From JANYCD01 sp043738625 (GTDB lineage Bacteria > Pseudomonadota > Gammaproteobacteria > Burkholderiales > Rhodocyclaceae), in assembly GCA_043738625.1 (NCBI GenBank), contig JAYUFR010000061.1, positions 1 to 18,996 on the forward strand: a DNA stretch of 18,996 nt, read 5' to 3'. This document shows, piece after piece, positions 7,733-15,251 of the stretch. The position numbers and the translations under genes are program-made. Numbering within the stretch: position 1 is the stretch's first letter; each line of letters starts with the position of its first letter. Under the pieces are notes generated by a model, which made no database searches, was not told where the DNA came from, and saw only the letters and a list, made by a program, of their open reading frames with translations.

Positions 7733-8538
7733 GCGCTTGCTCCTTTATCCATGGCGTTGCGAATTTCCCTCAAGAACGCCTCCACGACTGCCGGCGCCTC
7801 GGCGCGCGTGGAACTTTCAATTTTCTCGATAATACGGCTACCGATCACCACGGCATCCGCCACCGCTGCTATCCGGGCAGCGCTGGCACCATCGCGAATG
7901 CCGAATCCAACACCTACCGGCATGCCAACTTTTTCGCGAATTGCGGGAATGCGCCGGGCAACGTCGTCAAGGTCGAGGTGCGCGGCACCGGTGACGCCAG
8001 TCAGGGAAACATAGTAAATATATCCACTTCCAATCGCAGCGACTTCGGCGAAACGCTTTTCGCTTGACGTCGGCGCGAGAAGAAATATGGGGTCAAGCCC
8101 TTCACGTTTCAGCGCAGTCGCAACGTCTGTGCACTCTTCCGGCGGGTAGTCGACCACGAGTACGCCGTCCACACCCGAAGCCTTGGCATCACGGGAAAAT
8201 GCCTCAATTCCATAAGCTTCGATGGGGTTGGCATAGCCCATCAGGACAACGGGAGTCATCTCATCCTGTTGGCGGAACTCCCTTACCAGGCCAAGCACCA
8301 TGCGCAGACTCGTACCATGGACCAAGGCCCGCTCCGAAGCACGCTGAATGGTTGGACCATCCGCCATCGGATCCGAGAATGGCACGCCCAACTCAATGAT
8401 GTCAGCACCACCCCTGACCAGCGCCTGCATCAGCGATACGGTCAGTCCAGGATCCGGATCCCCGGCGGTAATGAAAGGGATCAGCGCCTTGCGACCATGT
8501 GAGCGTAATCGCTCAAAGCTTGTTTTTATTCGCGACAT
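7729..8538 (-). CDS. trpA: Tryptophan synthase alpha subunit
   Basis: A 269-residue TIM-barrel enzyme that cleaves indole-3-glycerol phosphate to indole and glyceraldehyde-3-phosphate and channels indole to TrpB. The catalytic E49 and D60 lie in IELGVPFSDPMADGP, at the same numbers as in the Salmonella enzyme. The phosphate-binding GVGFGIRDG and IGSRI loops are present near the C-terminus. Start is the ATG at 8538, giving MSRIKTSFERL. The frame stays open further upstream but only within trpB. It begins 1 nt after the trpB stop (TGA-C-ATG), and its TGA overlaps the accD ATG by 4 nt, so it is tightly coupled on both sides. Confidence 0.97.
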   Translation of the reverse strand: MSRIKTSFERLRSHGRKALIPFITAGDPDPGLTVSLMQALVRGGADIIELGVPFSDPMADGPTIQRASERALVHGTSLRMVLGLVREFRQQDEMTPVVLMGYANPIEAYGIEAFSRDAKASGVDGVLVVDYPPEECTDVATALKREGLDPIFLLAPTSSEKRFAEVAAIGSGYIYYVSLTGVTGAAHLDLDDVARRIPAIREKVGMPVGVGFGIRDGASAARIAAVADAVVIGSRIIEKIESSTRAEAPAVVEAFLREIRNAMDKGASA

Positions 8539-8539
8539 G

Positions 8540-9745
8540 TCAGAACTGGAGTCCGGATTTTTCGGCGACGGTATGCATGTCTTTGTCGCCCCGCCCTGAA
8601 AGATTGACCAGCAACAGCTTGTCTTTCGACAAGGTCGGCGCCAGCTTGGCGGCATAGGCCAGGGCGTGGGCGGATTCCAGCGCAGGAATGATGCCCTCGA
8701 AGCGGCACAGATCATGGAACGCCTGCAACGCTTCGTCATCGGTGATGGTGACGTATTCGGCGCGTTTGGAATCCTTCAGCCATGCATGCTCCGGCCCTAC
8801 GCCCGGATAATCGAGACCGGCGGATACCGAGTGGGTTTCGATGATCTGGCCGTTTTCGTCCTGCAACAGATAGGTACGATTGCCGTGCAGCACACCAGGC
8901 TTGCCGGCTGTCAATGACGCGGCGTGCTTCCCGGTGGCGAGGCCAAATCCCGCAGCCTCAACCCCGATCAGCTTGACTTCCTGCAACGGGATATAAGGAT
9001 AAAAAATACCCATGGCATTGGAACCGCCACCGACGCAGGCAATGACTGCATCCGGTTGACGGCCAGTCAATTGGGGCATTTGGGTCTTGCACTCCTCGCC
9101 GATCACCGACTGGAAATCGCGCACCATCATAGGATAAGGATGCGGACCTGCCACAGTACCGATGATGTAAAACGTATTACCGACATTTGTAACCCAGTCG
9201 CGCATCGCTTCATTGAGCGCATCCTTGAGGGTCTTCGAGCCACTCTCCACCGGCACCACCGTGGCGCCGAGCAGCTTCATGCGATAAACGTTCTGGGCCT
9301 GACGCTTGATATCCTCCGACCCCATATAAACCACGCACTCCATGCCGTAACGTGCGGCAACTGTCGCCGTGGCCACACCATGCTGTCCCGCTCCGGTTTC
9401 GGCGATCACGCGCGGCTTGCCCATGCGCCTTGCCAACAGGGCCTGGCCGATGCAGTTGTTGATCTTGTGCGCGCCGGTGTGGTTCAGATCTTCGCGTTTG
9501 AGATAAATCTGTGCACCGCTCAGCAAATCAGACCAGTGTCTGGCGTGATAGATCGGACTTGGCCGACCGACATAATTTTTGAGGTCGTATTCGAATTCGG
9601 TGCGGAAAGCGGGGTCGGCCTGGGCCGCCGCATATGCGGCACGCAACTCGTCAAGTGCCGGAATCAATGTCTCGGCAACAAACACGCCGCCATAGGGGCC
9701 AAAATGCCCGGATGGATCAGGATAGCTGTAGGGAAGGTTGGACAT
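8540..9745 (-). CDS. trpB: Tryptophan synthase beta subunit
   Basis: A 401-residue PLP enzyme that condenses indole and serine to tryptophan. The PLP lysine is K94 in LNHTGAHKIN; the TGAGQHG loop and the glycine-rich phosphate loop GGGSNAMG are intact. Two in-frame ATGs are possible: 9751 (MQMSNLPY) and 9745 (MSNLPY). The GAAGA site at 9752-9756 abuts the first ATG but is 6 nt from the second, so I prefer 9745. Either choice overlaps the end of trpF, by 29 or 35 nt. Its start therefore lies inside trpF and its stop is 1 nt from trpA, giving a coupled trpF-trpB-trpA block. The TrpB1-type sequence matches ordinary bacterial enzymes. Confidence 0.96.
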   Translation of the reverse strand: MSNLPYSYPDPSGHFGPYGGVFVAETLIPALDELRAAYAAAQADPAFRTEFEYDLKNYVGRPSPIYHARHWSDLLSGAQIYLKREDLNHTGAHKINNCIGQALLARRMGKPRVIAETGAGQHGVATATVAARYGMECVVYMGSEDIKRQAQNVYRMKLLGATVVPVESGSKTLKDALNEAMRDWVTNVGNTFYIIGTVAGPHPYPMMVRDFQSVIGEECKTQMPQLTGRQPDAVIACVGGGSNAMGIFYPYIPLQEVKLIGVEAAGFGLATGKHAASLTAGKPGVLHGNRTYLLQDENGQIIETHSVSAGLDYPGVGPEHAWLKDSKRAEYVTITDDEALQAFHDLCRFEGIIPALESAHALAYAAKLAPTLSKDKLLLVNLSGRGDKDMHTVAEKSGLQF

Positions 9746-10361
9746 CTGCATTCTTCACGGCCGCAACGAAGGCGGCAATCTTGAGTGGATCCTTGATACC
9801 TTTGGCGGACTCGACACCGCTGCTCACATCGACGGCCCAAGGCCTGACCGTGCGAATCGCGGCACCAACATTTTCCGGCTGCAAGCCGCCGGAAAGAATA
9901 ATGGCCAAAGACAGTTTCGGGGGAATCTGCGCCCAGTCAAAGAGCTTGCCTCCCCCGCCGTAACCTTCCACATAGGCGTCCAAAAGCAAGGCCCGAGCAG
10001 AGGGGAACGAAGCGGCGAATTTTACCAGATCATCGCCCGGCTTGACCCGTGCCGCCTTGATGAAAGGCTTCTGGAACTGGCGACAGTAGGCGTCGTCCTC
10101 GTCGCCATGAAACTGCAGCAGTTCCATCGGAACGATCGTCATTACATTCCTTACTGTCGCGGGCTCTTCATTGACGAACAAACCCACGCGCGTCACAAAC
10201 GGGGGTACCAGCGCCGCAAGCGCGCTTGCCCGGTCGGCAGTGACGTAGCGCGGACTCGACGCATAGAACACCATGCCGATTGCGTCGACGCCCGCCAAAA
10301 TGGCGCACCGGACATCTTCGGAACATGTCAAACCGCAGATTTTGATACGGGTTCTGCTCAC
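9717..10361 (-). CDS. trpF: Phosphoribosylanthranilate isomerase
   Basis: A 214-residue TIM-barrel enzyme performing the Amadori rearrangement of phosphoribosylanthranilate to CdRP in tryptophan synthesis. Catalytic residues are the general base Cys9 (RIKICGLT) and general acid Asp128 (LLLDAYVEGYGGGG). QFHGDE (83-88), LSGGLQPENV (156-165) and DVSSGVES (178-185) complete the family pattern. The start is a GTG at 10361, 4 nt after the truA stop, which gives the usual short N-terminus. The frame upstream only shadows truA. The 3' end overlaps trpB. The trpC, trpD and trpE genes are not in the window, which is normal for split trp operons in this class. Confidence 0.95.
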   Translation of the reverse strand: MSRTRIKICGLTCSEDVRCAILAGVDAIGMVFYASSPRYVTADRASALAALVPPFVTRVGLFVNEEPATVRNVMTIVPMELLQFHGDEDDAYCRQFQKPFIKAARVKPGDDLVKFAASFPSARALLLDAYVEGYGGGGKLFDWAQIPPKLSLAIILSGGLQPENVGAAIRTVRPWAVDVSSGVESAKGIKDPLKIAAFVAAVKNADVQPSLQLS

Positions 10362-10365
10362 AGTG

Positions 10366-11160
10366 TCAGATGGCAACGGGATCAAAAGCCGCGATGATAC
10401 GATCCTCTTGCGGCAACTGCCAGACCGCTGCATATTCAACACCAGTGAAATACAGCCCATCTGGCGCGAATGTAGGCGCTGCATGGGTACGGTCGTGGGC
10501 CGCCAGCAGCTCAGCCATCCAATTCTGCGGCTGCTTGCCACTACCGATCCAGATCATGGCGCCGACAACATTGCGCACCATGTGCTGAAGAAACCCCGTG
10601 GCCCGAAAATCGAAAATCACATAATCTCCGTGGCGCGCAACCTCGGCTTGATGAAGTATCTTTACCGGCGTTTTAGCCTGACACTCCGCAGAACGAAAGC
10701 TGCTGAAATCATGTTCTCCCAACAAATTGCGGGCAGCCTCGTTCATGCGTGCAACGTCAAGTTGACGGTGATACCAGCCCACATGTCCCTGCTGAATTGC
10801 AGGACGTACCGGACGATTGAGCAACACATAACGATAGCTCCGGGACAGAGCCGAGAAACGCGCATGAAAACCCTCCCCCACCGGCGTGGCCCAGCGTACC
10901 GCAATTGCGCCTGGCAAAAGTGCGTTACATCCTCTTACCCATGCCTGTAACGGCCGCTGGGCCGTAGCGTCGAAATGCACAACCTGCGCCAGCGCATGCA
11001 CACCACTATCAGTTCGCCCCGCAGCGATAGTACGTATCGGATCGCCAGCAATTGCAGACAACACAGTTTCAAGATGATCCTGAACGGTTTGTCCATGGGC
11101 TTGCGATTGCCAGCCTTGAAAGGACGAACCATCATACTCAATGCAAATTGCGAATCTCAT
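10366..11160 (-). CDS. truA: tRNA pseudouridine(38-40) synthase
   Basis: A 264-residue TruA that isomerises uridines 38-40 in the anticodon arm of many tRNAs. The catalytic aspartate is D51 in AGRTDSGVHA. The conserved YDGSSFQGWQ (9-18) is at the N-terminus and FLQHMVRNVVG is in the C-terminal half. The ATG at 11160 gives the family's usual start (MRFAICIEYDG). An upstream open extension of 32 codons lacks family similarity and a ribosome site. It is the first gene after the fimV terminator, so it should head the long downstream operon. No convincing promoter was recognised in the 117 nt before it, and its own Shine-Dalgarno site is weak. Confidence 0.95.
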   Translation of the reverse strand: MRFAICIEYDGSSFQGWQSQAHGQTVQDHLETVLSAIAGDPIRTIAAGRTDSGVHALAQVVHFDATAQRPLQAWVRGCNALLPGAIAVRWATPVGEGFHARFSALSRSYRYVLLNRPVRPAIQQGHVGWYHRQLDVARMNEAARNLLGEHDFSSFRSAECQAKTPVKILHQAEVARHGDYVIFDFRATGFLQHMVRNVVGAMIWIGSGKQPQNWMAELLAAHDRTHAAPTFAPDGLYFTGVEYAAVWQLPQEDRIIAAFDPVAI

Positions 11161-11361
11161 ACCCGCATCAACCCACAGTGCACCAAAGTAAACGGCGCAT
11201 TTCCGGACCAGACCCGATGAGAGAGGTAACGAGGATCGTTGCCGCGATTGCAACAAACGGCTCGATATTTTGTCGGGGAAAGAACAACGCTACCCTGGCG
11301 ATCAACAGGGTAGCGGGATGCAACGCTTGCATGGAACGGCGGCCGAAGCCGCACCCAATCG
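11161..11361 (-). other. fimV–truA intergenic region
   Basis: This gap of about 200 nt is one of the longest non-coding stretches outside the rRNA leader. It holds the fimV terminator (11278-11315). The remaining part (11161-11277) must contain the promoter for the truA operon if the terminator is efficient, but no hexamer pair close to sigma70 consensus stands out. No small ORF with a ribosome site was found. Confidence 0.6.
11278..11315 (-). terminator. Rho-independent terminator after fimV
   Basis: A perfect 10-bp inverted repeat (CGCTACCCTG, 11288-11297, with CAGGGTAGCG, 11306-11315) encloses an 8-nt loop. On the minus strand the stem is followed by the T-rich TTGTTCTTT. It lies 46 nt past the fimV stop, so it should end the fimV transcript and separate it from truA. 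The T-run is interrupted, so some read-through is possible. Confidence 0.85.
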
Positions 11362-14013
11362 CTAGCCGAGAGCAGCGAGTTTGCTGCGTGCGAGTTCCTG
11401 CTGGGCAGGGCTTCCTTCCTGGACGACCTCCTGCAGCAAGCCACGGGCACCTTCCTGATCACCCATTTCCCGGTAGGCCTGCGCCAATTCCAGTTTTGTC
11501 GCGCTTTCGGGGTTATCAGCAGATTCTGCCAAAGCAGGAAGAGGTTCATCAAGGTCAAGATTGATCGACGAAAAATCGACATCAGAAGTTCCCGTGCCGG
11601 CACCATCACCAATATCAAAGTCAAAATCGAGCGGTTTGTCAGCCTGACCCGCAGCATCGGTCACGACCGATGACTCGCCAAGATCGAAGTCAATCGAGTT
11701 TTCATCCGACGCGGGACTGGCAGCTAATGCAGGCGCAGGAGCCGCTCCGATATCAAGCAGGTCAAAATCGATGTCAAGTGCGTTTGAATCGCTGAATGCT
11801 GCGGCTTCCGATCCTGCAGAATTGGTTTCAGTTGCGGGCGCATCCATTCCCAAATCGAAATCAAGACCCGATGCCTCCTCAACAACGGAGGCAGGCTCGG
11901 CTGGGACCGTAGAAGGTTCTGGAACTGCTGGCGAACCCATATCGAGTTCAAAATCCAGCGCTTCCGGAACAGGCTCAGACACCGCGACCGGGGCCGGGCT
12001 TTCCACAGGGGCGCTGTGCACTGCCACAGGCTCGTCGGCAGGCGGCGCACTGACTACGGCCGCAAGATTTCCACCAAACAAGGGATTGGTGGGATCCAAG
12101 ACACGACCAAGTGCCAGCGCATGTTCCCACTCCGGACCACTGCCATTGGTCTGACGATGAACATCAGCAGCGAGGGTTGCAAACTGGGGCGCGCTATGAC
12201 GAGCCGCGTAGATTTCGAGCAACTTGCCATGTATCGCCAGTCGGGACGGAGAAGTTTCGAGCGCGTCCAGCAGTATCTCTTCGGCCTGGGTATCTCGCCC
12301 GTAAGCCAGATAGACCTCCGCTTCCTGCAACGGGTCGACACTTTCAACCGCCCTGGTGGAATCAGCATTCGACGAACCGCTGTCGGAACCATCGGTTACT
12401 CCAGTGCCGGTATCAACACGCTGACCTGTGCTGGCGCTGAAGACGGAATTATCGGAAATGTCGGCGGCGCTATATGCGGCTTGCGATCCACTCACCGATC
12501 CATCAACGTCACTACGTTTGCGCTTCCACGCCTTGAATCCGAAATACCCGGCCAACAACACTAACAAACCTCCACCGCCAGCGACATAAGGCATATTCTC
12601 GTCGAGGAAGCTGGGCTCCTCCGGAGGGAGTGGCGGAGGAGCAGATTTAGGCTGGGGCTGAGGCTGAGGCTGGGGCAATGATGGCGCGGGCGCCTGGGCT
12701 TCGACGACGGGTTGCGACGCGGGTGGTGGTACCACTGCAACGGGTGATGCTTGCACGGCCGGGGTTTCATCTGCTGGCGGAGCAGGCGGCGCTACTGCGG
12801 GCTTCACATCAACGGCAGGCGCTTGTTTTGCTGCCTGCGCCTGTTTTTGCAAATCAGCCCCGCTCTGACTCTTCAACTCAGCAAGTTTTTTCAAATCGCC
12901 CAGGTTTTTCTCAAGCTCCGCGATTCTGGAATTGGCATCTTTCAAAGCCTTGTCACGGGCCACCAGGTCCTCATCAAGCCCGCCTGCGGTTTTGGGCGAT
13001 TTGGCTGTTTCAGTACGCGATACTTGGAGTTTGTCCTTGCCCGAGGGTTGCGGTGTCTTGTCTTCCACCTTGGGGGCAATCTTGCCGCTCGCTTCCTGCC
13101 TCGGCGTTTCCGCCTGGGTTGGCGCAACTGCAGTCGCGGCTTCCGCCAGCTTCCTTCGATAGGCAGCAAAATCAGTTGCGTGTGCGCGGACTATTTTGTG
13201 TGCTTCTGCGGGATCGACAGCCTTTGCCGCCTCGGCATCGGGGATGGTGAGAATTTTTCCGGCGCGGAGCCGATTGACGTTATTACCATCGAACGCAGTC
13301 TTGTTAATTTCAAACAATGCGACCAGCATTTGATCAAGACTCACACCCTCAGGCTTCACTTCTGCTGCAATTTTTCCCAGCGTGTCACCATTTTTGACTG
13401 CGCGAGACGTTGCATTTTCTGATGAACCGCTCTTTGAAGCCGCCGCATCGGCGGATGTCATCGGCTTCATTCTTTTTGATTCGACGGCAACCGGCGCAGA
13501 CGGTTGCTCTTCAACTTTCGGGACCGGACTTGCTGTAGGTGCTTCACTCTTGATTTCGGGTGCAACCACTGACGGAGCGGGTGCTACGCTACTGACGGTC
13601 TTCGCTTCAGGAGGATCAAGCAGGAACGTATATTCACGTACCAAGCGTCCGGAAGACCAGTTCAACTCAATCAAAAAATCGAGGAATGGATCATTGACGG
13701 GCCGATCACTGCTGATTTTGAAATAAGCGTCTCCGCTTGGATGCTTGTCGAGCTTGAAGCGTAGGCCCGCCAGCGCAGAAACGTAGTCGATATTCGCCTG
13801 GCGGAATGCATCCACCGAAGCAACTTTCGCGATAAGCGAACTCATTTCTTCGCGGGACGCAGAAATTTCGAGTTCAGCTCGCAAGGGCTGACCCAAGGCC
13901 GACAGGACAGTAAGCTTTCCCAAGCCTGCCGCATGTGCCGAAAACGGCAGCGTGGCGATTGCCGCCGCGAGTATTGATAGTTTCAGACTGTTTCGTTTGT
14001 GGTTTTTCAGCAC
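11362..14013 (-). CDS. fimV: FimV/HubP-type peptidoglycan-binding polar hub protein
   Basis: An 883-residue protein with the full FimV layout. A signal peptide occupies about 1-28 (cleavage near AHA|AG). The FimV N-terminal domain is about 29-134, and a LysM peptidoglycan-binding domain about 206-258 (VKNGDTLGKIA…LRAGKILTIP). A coiled coil follows (about 347-397), then a Pro/Gln-rich linker with a PQ repeat (447-455) and one membrane segment (about 476-493). The cytoplasmic part has TPR-like helices (about 562-620), six acidic repeats (686-823) and the conserved C-terminal FimV motif (837-883, LELAQAYREMGDQEGARGLL). FimV/HubP proteins organise the cell pole, type IV pili and twitching. The start is GTG, 4 nt after a G-rich site that could pair with an upstream CCCC. 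Flanked by asd and truA as in Pseudomonas. Confidence 0.93.
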   Translation of the reverse strand: MLKNHKRNSLKLSILAAAIATLPFSAHAAGLGKLTVLSALGQPLRAELEISASREEMSSLIAKVASVDAFRQANIDYVSALAGLRFKLDKHPSGDAYFKISSDRPVNDPFLDFLIELNWSSGRLVREYTFLLDPPEAKTVSSVAPAPSVVAPEIKSEAPTASPVPKVEEQPSAPVAVESKRMKPMTSADAAASKSGSSENATSRAVKNGDTLGKIAAEVKPEGVSLDQMLVALFEINKTAFDGNNVNRLRAGKILTIPDAEAAKAVDPAEAHKIVRAHATDFAAYRRKLAEAATAVAPTQAETPRQEASGKIAPKVEDKTPQPSGKDKLQVSRTETAKSPKTAGGLDEDLVARDKALKDANSRIAELEKNLGDLKKLAELKSQSGADLQKQAQAAKQAPAVDVKPAVAPPAPPADETPAVQASPVAVVPPPASQPVVEAQAPAPSLPQPQPQPQPKSAPPPLPPEEPSFLDENMPYVAGGGGLLVLLAGYFGFKAWKRKRSDVDGSVSGSQAAYSAADISDNSVFSASTGQRVDTGTGVTDGSDSGSSNADSTRAVESVDPLQEAEVYLAYGRDTQAEEILLDALETSPSRLAIHGKLLEIYAARHSAPQFATLAADVHRQTNGSGPEWEHALALGRVLDPTNPLFGGNLAAVVSAPPADEPVAVHSAPVESPAPVAVSEPVPEALDFELDMGSPAVPEPSTVPAEPASVVEEASGLDFDLGMDAPATETNSAGSEAAAFSDSNALDIDFDLLDIGAAPAPALAASPASDENSIDFDLGESSVVTDAAGQADKPLDFDFDIGDGAGTGTSDVDFSSINLDLDEPLPALAESADNPESATKLELAQAYREMGDQEGARGLLQEVVQEGSPAQQELARSKLAALG
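11545..11958 (-). repeat. Degenerate acidic repeats in FimV
   Basis: Six copies of an acidic-hydrophobic motif, roughly [LI]DF[DE][LF]x[ML]G/D, occur at FimV residues 686, 717, 747, 774, 795 and 817, separated by Ala/Pro/Ser-rich spacers of 15-25 residues. Examples are LDFELDMG, LDFDLGMD and LDFDFDIGD. Comparable acidic repeats are known in the cytoplasmic part of Vibrio HubP, where this region is linked to recruiting ParA-type ATPases. The copies are diverged at the DNA level. Confidence 0.75.
12650..12676 (-). repeat. Hexanucleotide tandem repeat encoding (Pro-Gln)n in FimV
   Basis: About four and a half units of GGCTGR (plus strand) encode the Pro-Gln run at FimV residues 447-455, just before the membrane segment. 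Units are in frame, so gain or loss would change linker length by two residues without disrupting the protein. Confidence 0.75.
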
Positions 14014-14117
14014 GTCGCCCCCCGTGGGGATACTTTTCCAGTAATCAAAATAACATCATGGCTTTAGCGATGCAAGCTCAACCTTCGCCTCAAATGACAA
14101 AAGTATCACCGCTTCGC

Positions 14118-15236
14118 TCAATCAAGCAGGATGCGCAGCATGCGACGTAATGGTTCCGCCGCGCCCCAAAGTAGTTGATCGCCTACGGTAAAAGCCGACA
14201 AATACTGGGGCCCCATCGACATCTTGCGTAAACGACCGACCGGCACAGTCAAGCCACCGGTCACCACCGCTGGGGTCAATTCCTTAAGCGTGATCTCGCG
14301 TTGGTTCGGTACAACTTTCACCCAATCGTTATCCGCGGCAAGCATATCTTCGATGTCGGCCAGCGGAATATCCTGCTTTAACTTGATGGTCAACGCCTGG
14401 GAATGGCAGCGCATGGCGCCAATCCGCACACACAGCCCATCCACGGCGACAGGATGCCCGCTACGACCGAGAATTTTATTGGTTTCCGCCTGCCCTTTCC
14501 ACTCTTCGCGGCTTTGTCCGTTACCCAGATCCTTATCGATCCAGGGAATCAGCGAGCCGGCCAGGGGTACACCGAAATTAGCAGTCGGAAATTTTTCGTC
14601 GCGCAGAATGCCGGCCACTTCCCGGTCAACATCCAGAATGGCGGAAGCCGGATCGTCCAGCAGAGATTTGGCAACGCGATGGGCCTCGCCCATCTGCTGC
14701 AAGAGTTCGCGCATGTTCTGGGCGCCAGCACCGGAAGCCGCCTGATACGTCATGGCGGTCATCCACTCGACCATATCCGCTTTAAACAGTCCACCCAATG
14801 CCATCAGCATCAGACTGACGGTACAGTTGCCGCCGATGTAATTTTTCACGCCTTGGCCCAACGCCGCGTCAATCACCGGCCGGTTGACCGGATCGAGAAT
14901 GATGATTGCGTCGTCCTGCATGCGCAGCGTGGATGCCGCATCGATCCAGTAGCCTTTCCAGCCGGCAGCGCGCAGCCTGGGGAAAGTCTCGGTGGTGTAG
15001 TCACCGCCCTGGCAGGAAATGATGATCTCCATCGCCTTCAGATCATCAATACTCCCAGCGTCCTTCAGTGGCGGCACATCCTTGCCAATCGCCGGCCCTG
15101 TACCGCCCACGTTGGACGTCGTGAAGAACACCGGATCGATCAAGGCGAAATCGTTTTCCTCGCGCATGCGCTGCATCAGCACAGAACCCACCATGCCGCG
15201 CCAACCCACCAGACCTACTCGCTTCATCATTGCCAT
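14118..15236 (-). CDS. asd: Aspartate-semialdehyde dehydrogenase
   Basis: A 372-residue NADPH enzyme that reduces beta-aspartyl phosphate to aspartate semialdehyde, the precursor of lysine, diaminopimelate, methionine and threonine. The N-terminal Rossmann motif GLVGWRGMVGSVL (8-20) and the catalytic C138 in GGNCTVSLML are intact, and the conserved RIGAMRCHSQALTIKL carries the catalytic histidine. Length and motifs fit the proteobacterial type. The first ATG (15236) has an AAGAAAAG site at good spacing; ATGs at 15230 and 15227 are alternatives. It starts 15 nt after leuB and is probably the last gene of the leu cluster. No clear terminator lies between asd and fimV. It feeds the MetZ branch encoded downstream. 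Confidence 0.97.
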   Translation of the reverse strand: MAMMKRVGLVGWRGMVGSVLMQRMREENDFALIDPVFFTTSNVGGTGPAIGKDVPPLKDAGSIDDLKAMEIIISCQGGDYTTETFPRLRAAGWKGYWIDAASTLRMQDDAIIILDPVNRPVIDAALGQGVKNYIGGNCTVSLMLMALGGLFKADMVEWMTAMTYQAASGAGAQNMRELLQQMGEAHRVAKSLLDDPASAILDVDREVAGILRDEKFPTANFGVPLAGSLIPWIDKDLGNGQSREEWKGQAETNKILGRSGHPVAVDGLCVRIGAMRCHSQALTIKLKQDIPLADIEDMLAADNDWVKVVPNQREITLKELTPAVVTGGLTVPVGRLRKMSMGPQYLSAFTVGDQLLWGAAEPLRRMLRILLD

Positions 15237-15251
15237 AATCTTTTCTTCGAA

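Noticed and set aside
8924..9784. A 286-codon plus-strand frame opposite trpB
   Set aside because: Same composition signature of an antisense shadow; spans the trpB/trpF junction and has no support of its own.
14047..14075. Possible fimV promoter TTGCAT–17–TATTTT
   Set aside because: Only three of six and four of six bases match consensus. Spacing is right, but the score is what chance gives in A/T-rich intergenic DNA; fimV may also be read from the leu–asd transcript.
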